64,000 bases of DNA, taken from NCBI RefSeq assembly GCF_035271045.1, contig NZ_DATESC010000030.1:62001-126000 (forward strand). Direction: 5' to 3'. The notes beneath the pieces are model-generated. The model saw nothing but the letters and a program-made list of their open reading frames with translations. It had not been told where the DNA came from and did no database searches. This DNA is from Marinospirillum sp035271045. Lineage in GTDB: Bacteria > Pseudomonadota > Gammaproteobacteria > Pseudomonadales > Halomonadaceae. This document shows positions 45,390 to 53,087 of the stretch, piece after piece (position 1 is the stretch's first letter; each line of letters starts with the position of its first letter). A program made the position numbers and the translations under genes.

Positions 45390-45875
45390 ATGCGTATCGG
45401 ACAAGGCTTTGATGTTCACAAGTTTGGCCCTGGCGAATTTATCACTTTAGGTGGCGTACAAATTCCTTACCACCAAGGTTTAGAAGCCCATTCTGATGGT
45501 GATGTACTGATTCATGCCATTTGCGATGCGCTGTTAGGTGCGTGTGGTTTAGGCGATATTGGCTATCACTTCCCTGATACCGATCCAGCTTTTGCTGGTG
45601 TAGATAGCCGCATTTTATTACGCAAAGTGATGCAAACCGTAACACAGCGTGGCTACCAGCTAGCCAATGCGGATATGACCATTATTGCCCAAGCACCCAA
45701 AATGCTACCGCATTTACCCGCCATGTTAGAAAAGCTAGCGGCTGATTTGAATGCCCCTGTGGATAGAATAAACATCAAAGCCACTACCACAGAAAAATTA
45801 GGTTTTGTTGGCAGAAAAGAAGGCATTAGTGCCCTAGCCATCGTATTATTGGAAACCACCTCATGCAGCCAGTAG
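45390..45875 (+). CDS. ispF: IspF, 2-C-methyl-D-erythritol 2,4-cyclodiphosphate synthase
   Basis: IspF closes the cyclodiphosphate ring in the MEP pathway. The 161-residue protein carries zinc ligands in GFDVHKF and a later His, the motif HSDGDVLIHAICDALLGA, and the C-terminal INIKATTTEKLGFVGRKEG. Length is normal. It overlaps truD by 13 nt. Confidence 0.98.
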   Translation: MRIGQGFDVHKFGPGEFITLGGVQIPYHQGLEAHSDGDVLIHAICDALLGACGLGDIGYHFPDTDPAFAGVDSRILLRKVMQTVTQRGYQLANADMTIIAQAPKMLPHLPAMLEKLAADLNAPVDRINIKATTTEKLGFVGRKEGISALAIVLLETTSCSQ

Positions 45876-46945
45876 TCGCGTTACAAGATCCATTAACAAT
45901 ACTACAAACTCAACTGCCGACAGTTTTGCCTGCCTCACCTTGGCAGGGCGTTTACCGTTTACAACCAGACGATTTCCAAGTAGAAGAAATACTAGGCTTT
46001 GAACCCGAAGGGCAAGGCGAACACCTTTACTTATGGATAGAAAAAAACGGCAGCAACACGGTGTTTGTTGCCCAAGAACTGGCTAGAAGTGCCGGTATTC
46101 ACCCTGCTGCGGTGGCTTATTCAGGTTTAAAAGATCGCCATGCCATTACCCGTCAGTGGTTTTCTTTGCACCTACCCGGTAAAGCAGACCCAGCAGTAGA
46201 AGCACTTAATTCCGCCAACTGGCAAGTATTAAAAATGGCACGTCATCCGCGTAAATTAAAGCGAGGTACGCACCGCAGCAACCGTTTCACTTTACGCTTG
46301 CGTGTTGATAATGCCGATGAAAACACAGGTAACTGGTTAAAAGAGCGCTGGCAGCAAATTATTCAACAAGGCGTGCCCAACTATTTTGGGCCACAGCGTT
46401 TTGGGCGCGGCGGACAAAATATTCAAAAAGCGATGGATTGGTTAATGGCTGACACGCCACAAAAACCACCCAAGCGCCAAGAAAAAGGTATGTACCTTTC
46501 ATCATTACGCAGTGCATTATTTAATGTTTGGTTAGCAAAAACCATTACACAACAACACTGGCTAACGCCTTTAGCTGGCAGTTGCTTTAACTTGCAAGGT
46601 ACGCGTAGCTATTTTGCTGACCCAACCGCAGCCAACCTTAGCAGCCGTTTAGAAAAAGGCGATATAAACCTAGCAGGACCTTTGGCCGGTAAAGGGCGTT
46701 TAGAAAGTGCTGGGGTTGCTTTGCAAGCCGAAGAAACGTTTCGTGAAGCTTATTTACCCTATTGGCAGGCATTAGAAAACCAAGGCTTAAAAGTCGAATA
46801 CCGCCCATTAAGAATGTTACCTCAAGCCGCTGAATTTAATTGGCAAGCTCCTTGGTTAACCCTAAGTTTTGCTTTGCCCAGCGGTTGTTTTGCGACCAGC
46901 TTGCTGCGTGAGCTCATGGATGCCAGTGATGCTCAACTTGCTTAG
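45863..46945 (+). CDS. truD: TruD, tRNA pseudouridine(13) synthase
   Basis: TruD makes pseudouridine at position 13 of tRNA-Glu. The 360-residue protein has the catalytic Asp91 in SGLKDRHAITRQWFS, plus PNYFGPQRFGRGGQN and a TRUD insertion domain. Length is close to E. coli (349). The gene starts within ispF and is followed by surE after 28 bp. Confidence 0.96.
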   Translation: MQPVVALQDPLTILQTQLPTVLPASPWQGVYRLQPDDFQVEEILGFEPEGQGEHLYLWIEKNGSNTVFVAQELARSAGIHPAAVAYSGLKDRHAITRQWFSLHLPGKADPAVEALNSANWQVLKMARHPRKLKRGTHRSNRFTLRLRVDNADENTGNWLKERWQQIIQQGVPNYFGPQRFGRGGQNIQKAMDWLMADTPQKPPKRQEKGMYLSSLRSALFNVWLAKTITQQHWLTPLAGSCFNLQGTRSYFADPTAANLSSRLEKGDINLAGPLAGKGRLESAGVALQAEETFREAYLPYWQALENQGLKVEYRPLRMLPQAAEFNWQAPWLTLSFALPSGCFATSLLRELMDASDAQLA

Positions 46946-46973
46946 GCGTGTTTTGAATTAAAGAGAGAGCTGA

Positions 46974-47729
46974 ATGAAACTACTTTTATCCAATGACGAC
47001 GGTGTTCATGCCGATGGTTTGGCAACACTTGCAGCCGCTTTAGAAGATTTAGGTGATTTATTAGTAGTTGCGCCAGAGCGTAACCGCAGCGGTGCCAGTA
47101 ACTCACTGTCATTAGACCGCCCACTTTATCCACAACAGCTTAATAACGGCTTTTGGTCGGTTGATGGCACACCAACGGACTGCGTACATTTAGCAGTCGG
47201 TGGCGTGTTTGGTGATCTACCCGACCTAGTTATTTCGGGCATTAACCACGGTGCTAACTTGGGTGACGATGTGCTTTATTCCGGCACCGTTGCTGCGGCT
47301 ACTGAAGGGCGTTTTTTGGGTTTACCTGCCATTGCAGTATCGTTGGCTGGCAATACTCACTTTGCTACCGCAGCAGAGGTTGTGCGTAAACTGGTCAAAA
47401 GCTTTATTGAAGGAACTAACCAGCTACAACTCCCGCCACGCAGTTTATTAAACGTCAATGTACCCGATGTACCTTTATTTGCATTAAAAGGTTATAAAAT
47501 AACCACGCTAGGGCATAGACATAAAGGCGTTGACCCCATCAAAACCATTGATCCTCGTGGTCAAGCACGTTATTGGATAGGCGGTGTCGGTAATGCCGCA
47601 AAAGCAGGTGAAGGCACTGACTTTCACGCCATCAGCAAAGGGTATGTATCCATTACACCTTTACAGTTTGATATGACTCGGCATGAAAGCCTTGATCAGG
47701 TGGAAAAATGGTTGAACGCTTGCAGCTAA
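46974..47729 (+). CDS. surE: SurE, 5'/3'-nucleotidase
   Basis: SurE removes phosphate from nucleoside 5' and 3' monophosphates and is linked to stationary-phase survival. The 251-residue product has metal ligands Asp8-Asp9 (LLSNDDGVHADG), the NRSGASNSLSL loop and DLVISGINHGANLGDDVLYSGTVAAA. A good AGAGAGAG-like ribosome site precedes it. It overlaps pcm by 22 nt in the surE-pcm-rpoS stress cluster. Confidence 0.97.
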   Translation: MKLLLSNDDGVHADGLATLAAALEDLGDLLVVAPERNRSGASNSLSLDRPLYPQQLNNGFWSVDGTPTDCVHLAVGGVFGDLPDLVISGINHGANLGDDVLYSGTVAAATEGRFLGLPAIAVSLAGNTHFATAAEVVRKLVKSFIEGTNQLQLPPRSLLNVNVPDVPLFALKGYKITTLGHRHKGVDPIKTIDPRGQARYWIGGVGNAAKAGEGTDFHAISKGYVSITPLQFDMTRHESLDQVEKWLNACS

Positions 47730-48379
47730 ACCCCCAATTCAGAGGCATTGGCTTTACTTCCCAGCGCACGCGTAATCGTATGATTGAGCGCCTTGTGGAG
47801 CAAGGAATAAAAAATAAAGCAGTATTAGACGTTTTGCGTAATCTACCACGGCATTTATTTGTCGACGAAGCCCTATCGCACCACGCTTATGAAGATACGG
47901 CTTTGCCAATAGGTTTAGGTCAAACGCTAAGCCAGCCCTATATTGTGGCGCGAATGACCGAGTTACTGCTAGAAAAAAGCCCTAAAAAAGTATTGGAAAT
48001 AGGCACAGGTTCTGGCTATCAATGTGCTGTTTTAAGCTGTTTGGTGGCTAACGTTTGGAGTGTAGAGCGTTTAGATTCTTTACTAGAAAAAGCCCGCCAG
48101 CGCATTAAAACGTTAAACCTAAACAATGTGCATCTGTACCATACTGATGGTAGTTTTGGTCTAGCTAGCGCAGCACCTTTTAATGCCATTTTAGTCACCG
48201 CTGCACCTAAAGAAATACCTGCCAGCTTATTTGACCAGCTAGCCGAAGGTGGACGTTTAATTATTCCTGTAGGTGATGAACAGCAAATGTTAAGCATTTT
48301 TGATAAACAGGATGGCAAACTGATGCAAACTGATATTCAGCCAGTACGCTTTGTGCCGCTGCTGTCTGGAGCTAACTAA
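47708..48379 (+). CDS. pcm: Pcm, protein-L-isoaspartate O-methyltransferase
   Basis: Pcm repairs isoaspartate residues in damaged proteins using S-adenosylmethionine. The 223-residue protein shows VDEALSHHAYEDTALPIGLGQTLSQPYIVARM and the SAM-binding motif VLEIGTGSGYQCAVL. The start at 47708 lies inside surE. Its stop shares a base with the next ATG (TAATG), coupling it to the DUF368 gene. Confidence 0.96.
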   Translation: MVERLQLNPQFRGIGFTSQRTRNRMIERLVEQGIKNKAVLDVLRNLPRHLFVDEALSHHAYEDTALPIGLGQTLSQPYIVARMTELLLEKSPKKVLEIGTGSGYQCAVLSCLVANVWSVERLDSLLEKARQRIKTLNLNNVHLYHTDGSFGLASAAPFNAILVTAAPKEIPASLFDQLAEGGRLIIPVGDEQQMLSIFDKQDGKLMQTDIQPVRFVPLLSGAN

Positions 48380-49287
48380 TGAAACTGTGGCAAATTTATC
48401 TACGCGGTATGTTAATGGGTGCTGCGGATATTGTACCGGGCATTTCTGGTGGCACCATTGCCTTTATTACCGGCATTTACGAACGCTTAATTAATAGCCT
48501 ACGCAGCTTTAATTTAACACTGTGGAAAGTTTGGAAAGAGCAAGGTTTTACTGGCGTGCTTAAAGCAGTTGATGCTATTTTTCTTGTCACACTTTTAGCC
48601 GGTATTTTGTCCAGTGTTTTACTACTATCACACTTTATAAGCTGGTTATTAGCTAGCTATCCGCTGCACCTTAACGGTTTGTTTTTTGGGTTAGTGGTTG
48701 GTTCAGCCGTCATTATTTCTCGTGAAATGGGAGGATGGACACTCAACCAATTACTTTTAATCTTGTTAGGTGCTTTTATGGCTACTTTTATTAGCCAAGT
48801 ATTGCCAAGTATTGGCAGCATTACGCCGATTACTTTCTTTTTTGCTGGCATGATCGCCATTTGCGCGATGATACTGCCCGGTATTTCGGGTAGCTTTTTA
48901 CTTTTAACGCTGGGGCTTTATGGCCCTTTAATTGAAGCCGTTAAAGTATTTAATCTAACTTTTATAGCTGCTTTTGCTGTGGGTGCTGGCTCTGGTTTAT
49001 TGGCTTTTTCACACTTATTGGGTTGGTTATTTGACCATTTTAGAGCGGCAACTTTTGCGGTTTTATTTGGTTTTGTTATTGGCTCACTCAAGCACATTTG
49101 GCCTTGGCAGTTTTTAACCCGCTATAAAATTAGTAACCAAGGCAAAATGCTTCCTTTAGATACACAAGTGTTACCACCTTGGCACTTTTCAGACATAACA
49201 GGGCAAGCCTCTTATTCGCTAACAGTCATTATATTAATGCTTGTTGGGCTATTAATGGTGTTGTCTCTGGCTTCACATAAAAAATAA
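48379..49287 (+). CDS. popT: DUF368 membrane protein, PopT-type polyprenyl-phosphate transporter
   Basis: A 302-residue membrane protein with about eight hydrophobic segments and the duplicated family motif: ADIVPGISGGTIAFITGIYERL near the N-terminus and AMILPGISGSFLLLTLGLYGPL near the middle. DUF368 proteins have been identified as translocases that recycle undecaprenyl phosphate for cell-wall and LPS synthesis. The symbol is given on family grounds only. It takes the place between pcm and rpoS usually held by nlpD. A perfect TATAAT near 49309, just after the stop, may start rpoS. Confidence 0.85.
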   Translation: MKLWQIYLRGMLMGAADIVPGISGGTIAFITGIYERLINSLRSFNLTLWKVWKEQGFTGVLKAVDAIFLVTLLAGILSSVLLLSHFISWLLASYPLHLNGLFFGLVVGSAVIISREMGGWTLNQLLLILLGAFMATFISQVLPSIGSITPITFFFAGMIAICAMILPGISGSFLLLTLGLYGPLIEAVKVFNLTFIAAFAVGAGSGLLAFSHLLGWLFDHFRAATFAVLFGFVIGSLKHIWPWQFLTRYKISNQGKMLPLDTQVLPPWHFSDITGQASYSLTVIILMLVGLLMVLSLASHKK

Positions 49288-49308
49288 CTAAGGCTAAATT
49301 ATACGGCA

Positions 49309-49314
49309 TATAAT
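49309..49314 (+). promoter_or_regulatory. Possible -10 box of an rpoS promoter
   Basis: A perfect TATAAT lies 53 bp before the rpoS ATG, in the short gap after popT. No good -35 is seen at 17-18 bp. In relatives the main rpoS promoter is inside nlpD, which is absent here, so a promoter in this gap would make sense. Confidence 0.4.
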
Positions 49315-49366
49315 TTGCTTGCTTTTATAGTGTTTTACCCAGTCATCTTTTTAAGGGAGTAAAGTA

Positions 49367-50233
49367 ATGACTAAAAAAACACTAAAACAAGTCAACACTG
49401 CCGCATTAGATTCAACGCAACTTTATTTAAATGAAATCGGTAAATCACCCTTACTCACCGCCCAAGAAGAAGTTTTTTTTGGGCGTTTAGTATGCCAAGG
49501 TAACTTAGCTGCTCGCCAACGCATGATAGAAAGCAACTTACGATTGGTCGTCAAAATAGCCCGCCGTTACAACAATCGTGGTTTAACGTTACTGGATTTA
49601 ATAGCAGAAGGTAATCTAGGTTTAATTCGCGCCGTTGCAAAATTTGATCCTGAACTTGGTTTTCGTTTTTCGACCTATGCAACTTGGTGGATAAGGCAAA
49701 ACATTGAGCACGCTTTAATGAGCCAAACGCGCATTGTTCGACTACCCATTCACTTGGTTAAAGAACTTAACACCTATTTACGCGCAGAAAACAAACTTGC
49801 CCAACACCTAGACCAAAAAGCAACTACTGAAGAAATTGCTCAATACCTAAAAAAACCCCTTGCAACCATTAAAAATTTAATCGGACTGAATGAACGCATT
49901 ACATCGTTTGACTTGCCAACAGGGTCTAACAACGATAGACCACTGCTAGAAACCTTAGCCGATGATGCCGATGATCCACTGGATGCGACTCAACAAGAAA
50001 GCGTTAGTATTCATGTAGAAAACTGCATCACTCGACTCACCAAAAAACAACGTGACGTTATTATCAGGCGCTTTGGACTAGAAGGTTATACAGCCACTAC
50101 TTTAGAAGAGATTGGCAAAGAAATTGGCTTAACCCGCGAAAGAGTCCGCCAAATTCAAATGGAAGCCTTAAAAAAACTAAAAAACATCCTAGATAAACAA
50201 GGTATAAACAGGGACGCATTGTTGACTGCCTAA
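49367..50233 (+). CDS. rpoS: RpoS, stationary-phase/general stress sigma factor (short form)
   Basis: RpoS directs stationary-phase and stress transcription. The 288-residue protein has region 1.2/2 (DSTQLYLNEIGKSPLLTAQEEVFFGRLV, MIESNLRLVVKIARRY, GFRFSTYATWWIRQNIEHAL), region 3 and region 4 (ATTLEEIGKEIGLTRERVRQIQMEALKKL). It lacks most of the acidic N-terminal region present in E. coli RpoS (330 aa). A strong GGGAG precedes the ATG. The surE-pcm context and the RsmZ-like RNA downstream support RpoS over another group 2 sigma. A clear terminator follows. Confidence 0.92.
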   Translation: MTKKTLKQVNTAALDSTQLYLNEIGKSPLLTAQEEVFFGRLVCQGNLAARQRMIESNLRLVVKIARRYNNRGLTLLDLIAEGNLGLIRAVAKFDPELGFRFSTYATWWIRQNIEHALMSQTRIVRLPIHLVKELNTYLRAENKLAQHLDQKATTEEIAQYLKKPLATIKNLIGLNERITSFDLPTGSNNDRPLLETLADDADDPLDATQQESVSIHVENCITRLTKKQRDVIIRRFGLEGYTATTLEEIGKEIGLTRERVRQIQMEALKKLKNILDKQGINRDALLTA

Positions 50234-50266
50234 TAAAACCAGCCGCTAAAAAGCATTACCCAATCC

Positions 50267-50293
50267 AACCGACTGTCATCAGTCGGTTTTTTT
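50267..50293 (+). terminator. Intrinsic terminator of rpoS
   Basis: AACCGACTG (50267-50275) pairs perfectly with CAGTCGGTT (50280-50288) around TCAT, followed by a run of seven T. It lies 34 bp after the rpoS stop. Confidence 0.93.
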
Positions 50294-50294
50294 A

Positions 50295-50312
50295 TGTACG
50301 CATTTGCATACA
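50295..50312 (+). promoter_or_regulatory. Candidate GacA (UvrY) binding box upstream of the CsrB/RsmZ-like RNA
   Basis: TGTACG-N6-CATACA matches the GacA upstream activating sequence TGTAAG-N6-CTTACA at 10 of 12 positions and keeps dyad symmetry. It ends about 160 bp before the inferred RNA start, similar to the far-upstream boxes of Pseudomonas rsm RNAs. It overlaps a second imperfect palindrome (50301-50323). Confidence 0.55.
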
Positions 50313-50471
50313 TTATGCGAATGATATTAACAGTAGCAACGGTTGTTTAAGTTGTTTTTATATTAGCACTATTTTCAAGTTATTGTTTTATATAGATAAA
50401 ATAATTGTCGCGCATTTATGCAGGCCATTTATTGCCCTTTTTTTTTATAAAGAAAATGCTAATCTACACCT

Positions 50472-50716
50472 GTCGTCACGGAGCTAGGAAGCAAGATGAC
50501 AAGGATAAAAGGAAGTAAGGTGCAAGGTTGAAGGAGGCTAGGATTGCCAAACCAGAAAGCACTTAGGAGCAACTTTGGAAAAGTTGAACAGCAGGTAAGC
50601 TTTAGTCTGTAAACGGATGTTTAAAAACAGCGATAAAGGAAACTTTTCAGGATAGAAAAGTTGGTAAAGGATACCCAATAAGGACATACCCCAGGGCGGC
50701 ATTGCCGCCCATATTT
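50472..50716 (+). ncRNA. rsmZ: CsrB/RsmZ-type sRNA that sequesters CsrA/RsmA
   Basis: These RNAs titrate the translational regulator CsrA/RsmA through many GGA motifs held in hairpin loops. Between 50480 and 50684 there are 13 GGA trinucleotides on the plus strand. Several sit in the loops of perfect stems: AACTTT-GGA-AAAGTT (50571-50585), TAAAC-GGAT-GTTTA (50610-50623) and AACTTTTC-AGGATA-GAAAAGTT (50641-50662). A 5' stem pairs TGTCGTC (50471-50477) with GATGACA (50495-50501). An extended -10 (TGCTAATCT, TAATCT at 50460-50465) puts the start near 50472, and a GC-rich hairpin ends it. There is no open reading frame of note. P. aeruginosa rsmZ also lies just after rpoS. The symbol is by analogy; csrB would do equally well. 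Confidence 0.85.
50694..50716 (+). terminator. Terminator of the CsrB/RsmZ-like RNA
   Basis: GGGCGGC (50694-50700) pairs perfectly with GCCGCCC (50704-50710) around ATT, followed by ATATTTATT. The stem is strong and the U-tract is interrupted. The rest of the gap to ygiQ (50717-50851) holds no other feature I can support. Confidence 0.85.
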
Positions 50717-50851
50717 ATTCCCCTCGCCAAAAGTTACCAGCCCTTCCCACCCACAGTTACAACAGGACAGTGTTTTTTATCTGACGCTTTAATTTACATA
50801 AGGTAAAATGCAACGCATCAACTCTCCTTCCTGCTGCACTTGGTACTCCTC

Positions 50852-53080
50852 ATGTTTGTTCGTAAAATTTTTGATTACCCTAAATACTGGGCTGAATGTT
50901 TTGGCACAGCACCTTTTTTGCCCATGAGCCGCGAAGAAATGGACTTACTCGGCTGGGATAGATGTGACATTATTCTTGTCACCGGTGATGCTTACATCGA
51001 CCATCCTTCTTTTGGCATGGCAGTGATCGGCCGAACATTAGAAGCGCAAGGCTTTAGGGTCGGCATTATTGCCCAACCCGACTGGCAATCTAAAGACGAC
51101 TTTATGAAGCTTGGTAAGCCAGAACTCTATTTTGGCGTAACAGCAGGCAACATGGATTCAATGATTAACCGCTACACAGCTGACCGTAAAATCCGTTCTG
51201 ATGATGCCTACACCCCAGGCGGTATGGCAGGTAAACGTCCCGATCGCGCCAGCGTGGTTTACACACAACGCTGCAAAGAAGCTTGGAGCGATGTTCCCGT
51301 TATACTTGGCGGTATTGAAGCGTCATTACGCCGCATTGCTCATTACGATTACTGGCAAGATAAAGTACGCCGCTCCATTTTGCTCGATTCCAAAGCAGAT
51401 ATGTTGCTTTTTGGTAACGCCGAACGCGCTCTAGTCGACGTATCGCACCGCATTGCACAAGGCGAAAAGATCGCCGATATTACCGATATACGTGGCACTG
51501 CATTTATCCGTAAAGATACCCCCGCCGACTGGCTAGAAATTGACTCAACCCGTGTTGACCGCCCAGGGCGAATTGATAAAGTCATTAATCCCTATGTCAA
51601 CACGCAAGACACCGAAGCTTGTGCCGTTGAACAACAAAAGCAGAATCCGTTAAGCCATACTGAGTTAGACGATCAAACCGAACAAGCCCTTGAATTACTA
51701 ACCACCGAGCAAGCCAAAGAGCGTAAACAACTCGAACGGCTTGTAACCGGAAAACACCGTGATAAAAGTGTCATTCGTTTACCCAGTTTTGAAAAAGTCA
51801 GCAAAGACCTTGTACTTTATGCCCACGCTAACCGTGTGCTACACCTAGAAACTAACCCAGGCAATGCACGGGCTTTAGTACAAAAACACATCGACCAAGA
51901 CTTGTGGGTAAACCCACCCCCCATTCCGTTAAGCACGGAAGAAATGGACTCGGTATTCGATCAGCCTTACGCGCGTGCGCCGCACCCTGTGTATGGTGAT
52001 GCCAAAATACCGGCTTGGGATATGATTCGTTTTTCAGTCAACATTATGCGCGGCTGTTTTGGTGGCTGTACTTTTTGCTCCATTACCGAGCATGAAGGTC
52101 GCATTATTCAAAACCGCTCAAAAGGTTCAATTATTCGTGAAATTGAAGCTATGCGCGATAAGGTTAGTGGTTTTACTGGCGTGGTTTCAGATTTAGGCGG
52201 CCCTACCGCCAATATGTATCGCCTAGCGTGTAAAGAACCAGAAATAGAAGCGGCTTGCCGAAAACCTTCCTGTGTATTTCCCGGCATCTGCCCTAACTTA
52301 AATACCGATCACTCTTCGCTAATCGAGCTGTATAAAGAAGCCCGTGCATTACCCGGCGTTAAAAAAGTATTGATTGCCTCTGGTTTACGTTACGACTTAG
52401 CCGTTGAATCACCCGAATACATTAAAGAGTTAGTCACCCATCACGTTGGCGGCTACTTAAAAATAGCACCCGAACATACCGAAAATGGCCCGCTGTCTAA
52501 AATGATGAAGCCAGGCATCGACAGCTATGACCGTTTTGAACAGTTATTTACTAAGTATTCTAAAGAAGCCGGTAAAAAGCAGTACCTGATTCCTTACTTT
52601 ATTGCTGCCCACCCCGGCACCAGCGATGAAGATATGATGAATTTGGCGCTGTGGCTTAAAACAAAAGATTTACGCGCCGATCAAGTACAGGCTTTCTACC
52701 CGTCACCAATGGCAACAGCAACGACCATGTACCACACTGAACGTAATCCGCTAAGCAAAGTGGATTATAAAAGTGAGAAGGTTGAAATCATTAAAGGTGA
52801 AAGGCAAAGAAGGCTACATAAAGCATTTTTGCGCTACCACGACCCCAGAAATTGGCCACTGCTGCGTGAAACCTTAACCGCGATGGGCAGAAGCGATTTA
52901 ATTGGCTATAGCAAAAAACACCTTATACCACCCACCGACCCTATTAAAGGCACAGCCCAAGCAGGCAAGGTTAAATCAACCACTAGAATCCTTACCCAAC
53001 ACACCGGCTTACCCCCTAGAAGCACGTCAAAAGTAGGCAAGCCAAAAGCAAGCAGCACAAAAAAATCGAAACGGTTCTAA
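50852..53080 (+). CDS. YgiQ-family radical SAM protein (UPF0313)
   Basis: A 742-residue radical SAM protein of the YgiQ family, whose reaction is not established. The N-terminal domain matches E. coli YgiQ closely (YWAECFGTAPFLPMSREEMDLLGWDRCDIILVTGDAYIDHPSFGMA). The iron-sulfur ligands are Cys402, Cys406 and Cys409 (CFGGCTFC), followed by the SAM-binding GxxSxxR-type region. The C-terminus is basic and low-complexity (KVGKPKASSTKKSKRF). The ATG at 50852 is chosen by alignment; a TTG four codons upstream is also open and no good ribosome site is seen. Confidence 0.9.
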   Translation: MFVRKIFDYPKYWAECFGTAPFLPMSREEMDLLGWDRCDIILVTGDAYIDHPSFGMAVIGRTLEAQGFRVGIIAQPDWQSKDDFMKLGKPELYFGVTAGNMDSMINRYTADRKIRSDDAYTPGGMAGKRPDRASVVYTQRCKEAWSDVPVILGGIEASLRRIAHYDYWQDKVRRSILLDSKADMLLFGNAERALVDVSHRIAQGEKIADITDIRGTAFIRKDTPADWLEIDSTRVDRPGRIDKVINPYVNTQDTEACAVEQQKQNPLSHTELDDQTEQALELLTTEQAKERKQLERLVTGKHRDKSVIRLPSFEKVSKDLVLYAHANRVLHLETNPGNARALVQKHIDQDLWVNPPPIPLSTEEMDSVFDQPYARAPHPVYGDAKIPAWDMIRFSVNIMRGCFGGCTFCSITEHEGRIIQNRSKGSIIREIEAMRDKVSGFTGVVSDLGGPTANMYRLACKEPEIEAACRKPSCVFPGICPNLNTDHSSLIELYKEARALPGVKKVLIASGLRYDLAVESPEYIKELVTHHVGGYLKIAPEHTENGPLSKMMKPGIDSYDRFEQLFTKYSKEAGKKQYLIPYFIAAHPGTSDEDMMNLALWLKTKDLRADQVQAFYPSPMATATTMYHTERNPLSKVDYKSEKVEIIKGERQRRLHKAFLRYHDPRNWPLLRETLTAMGRSDLIGYSKKHLIPPTDPIKGTAQAGKVKSTTRILTQHTGLPPRSTSKVGKPKASSTKKSKRF

Positions 53081-53087
53081 TCCTAGA

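Noticed and set aside
50301..50323. Second imperfect palindrome CATTTGCAT / ATGCGAATG upstream of the sRNA
   Set aside because: It overlaps the better-supported GacA-like box, has one mismatch, and fits no known operator that I recognise.
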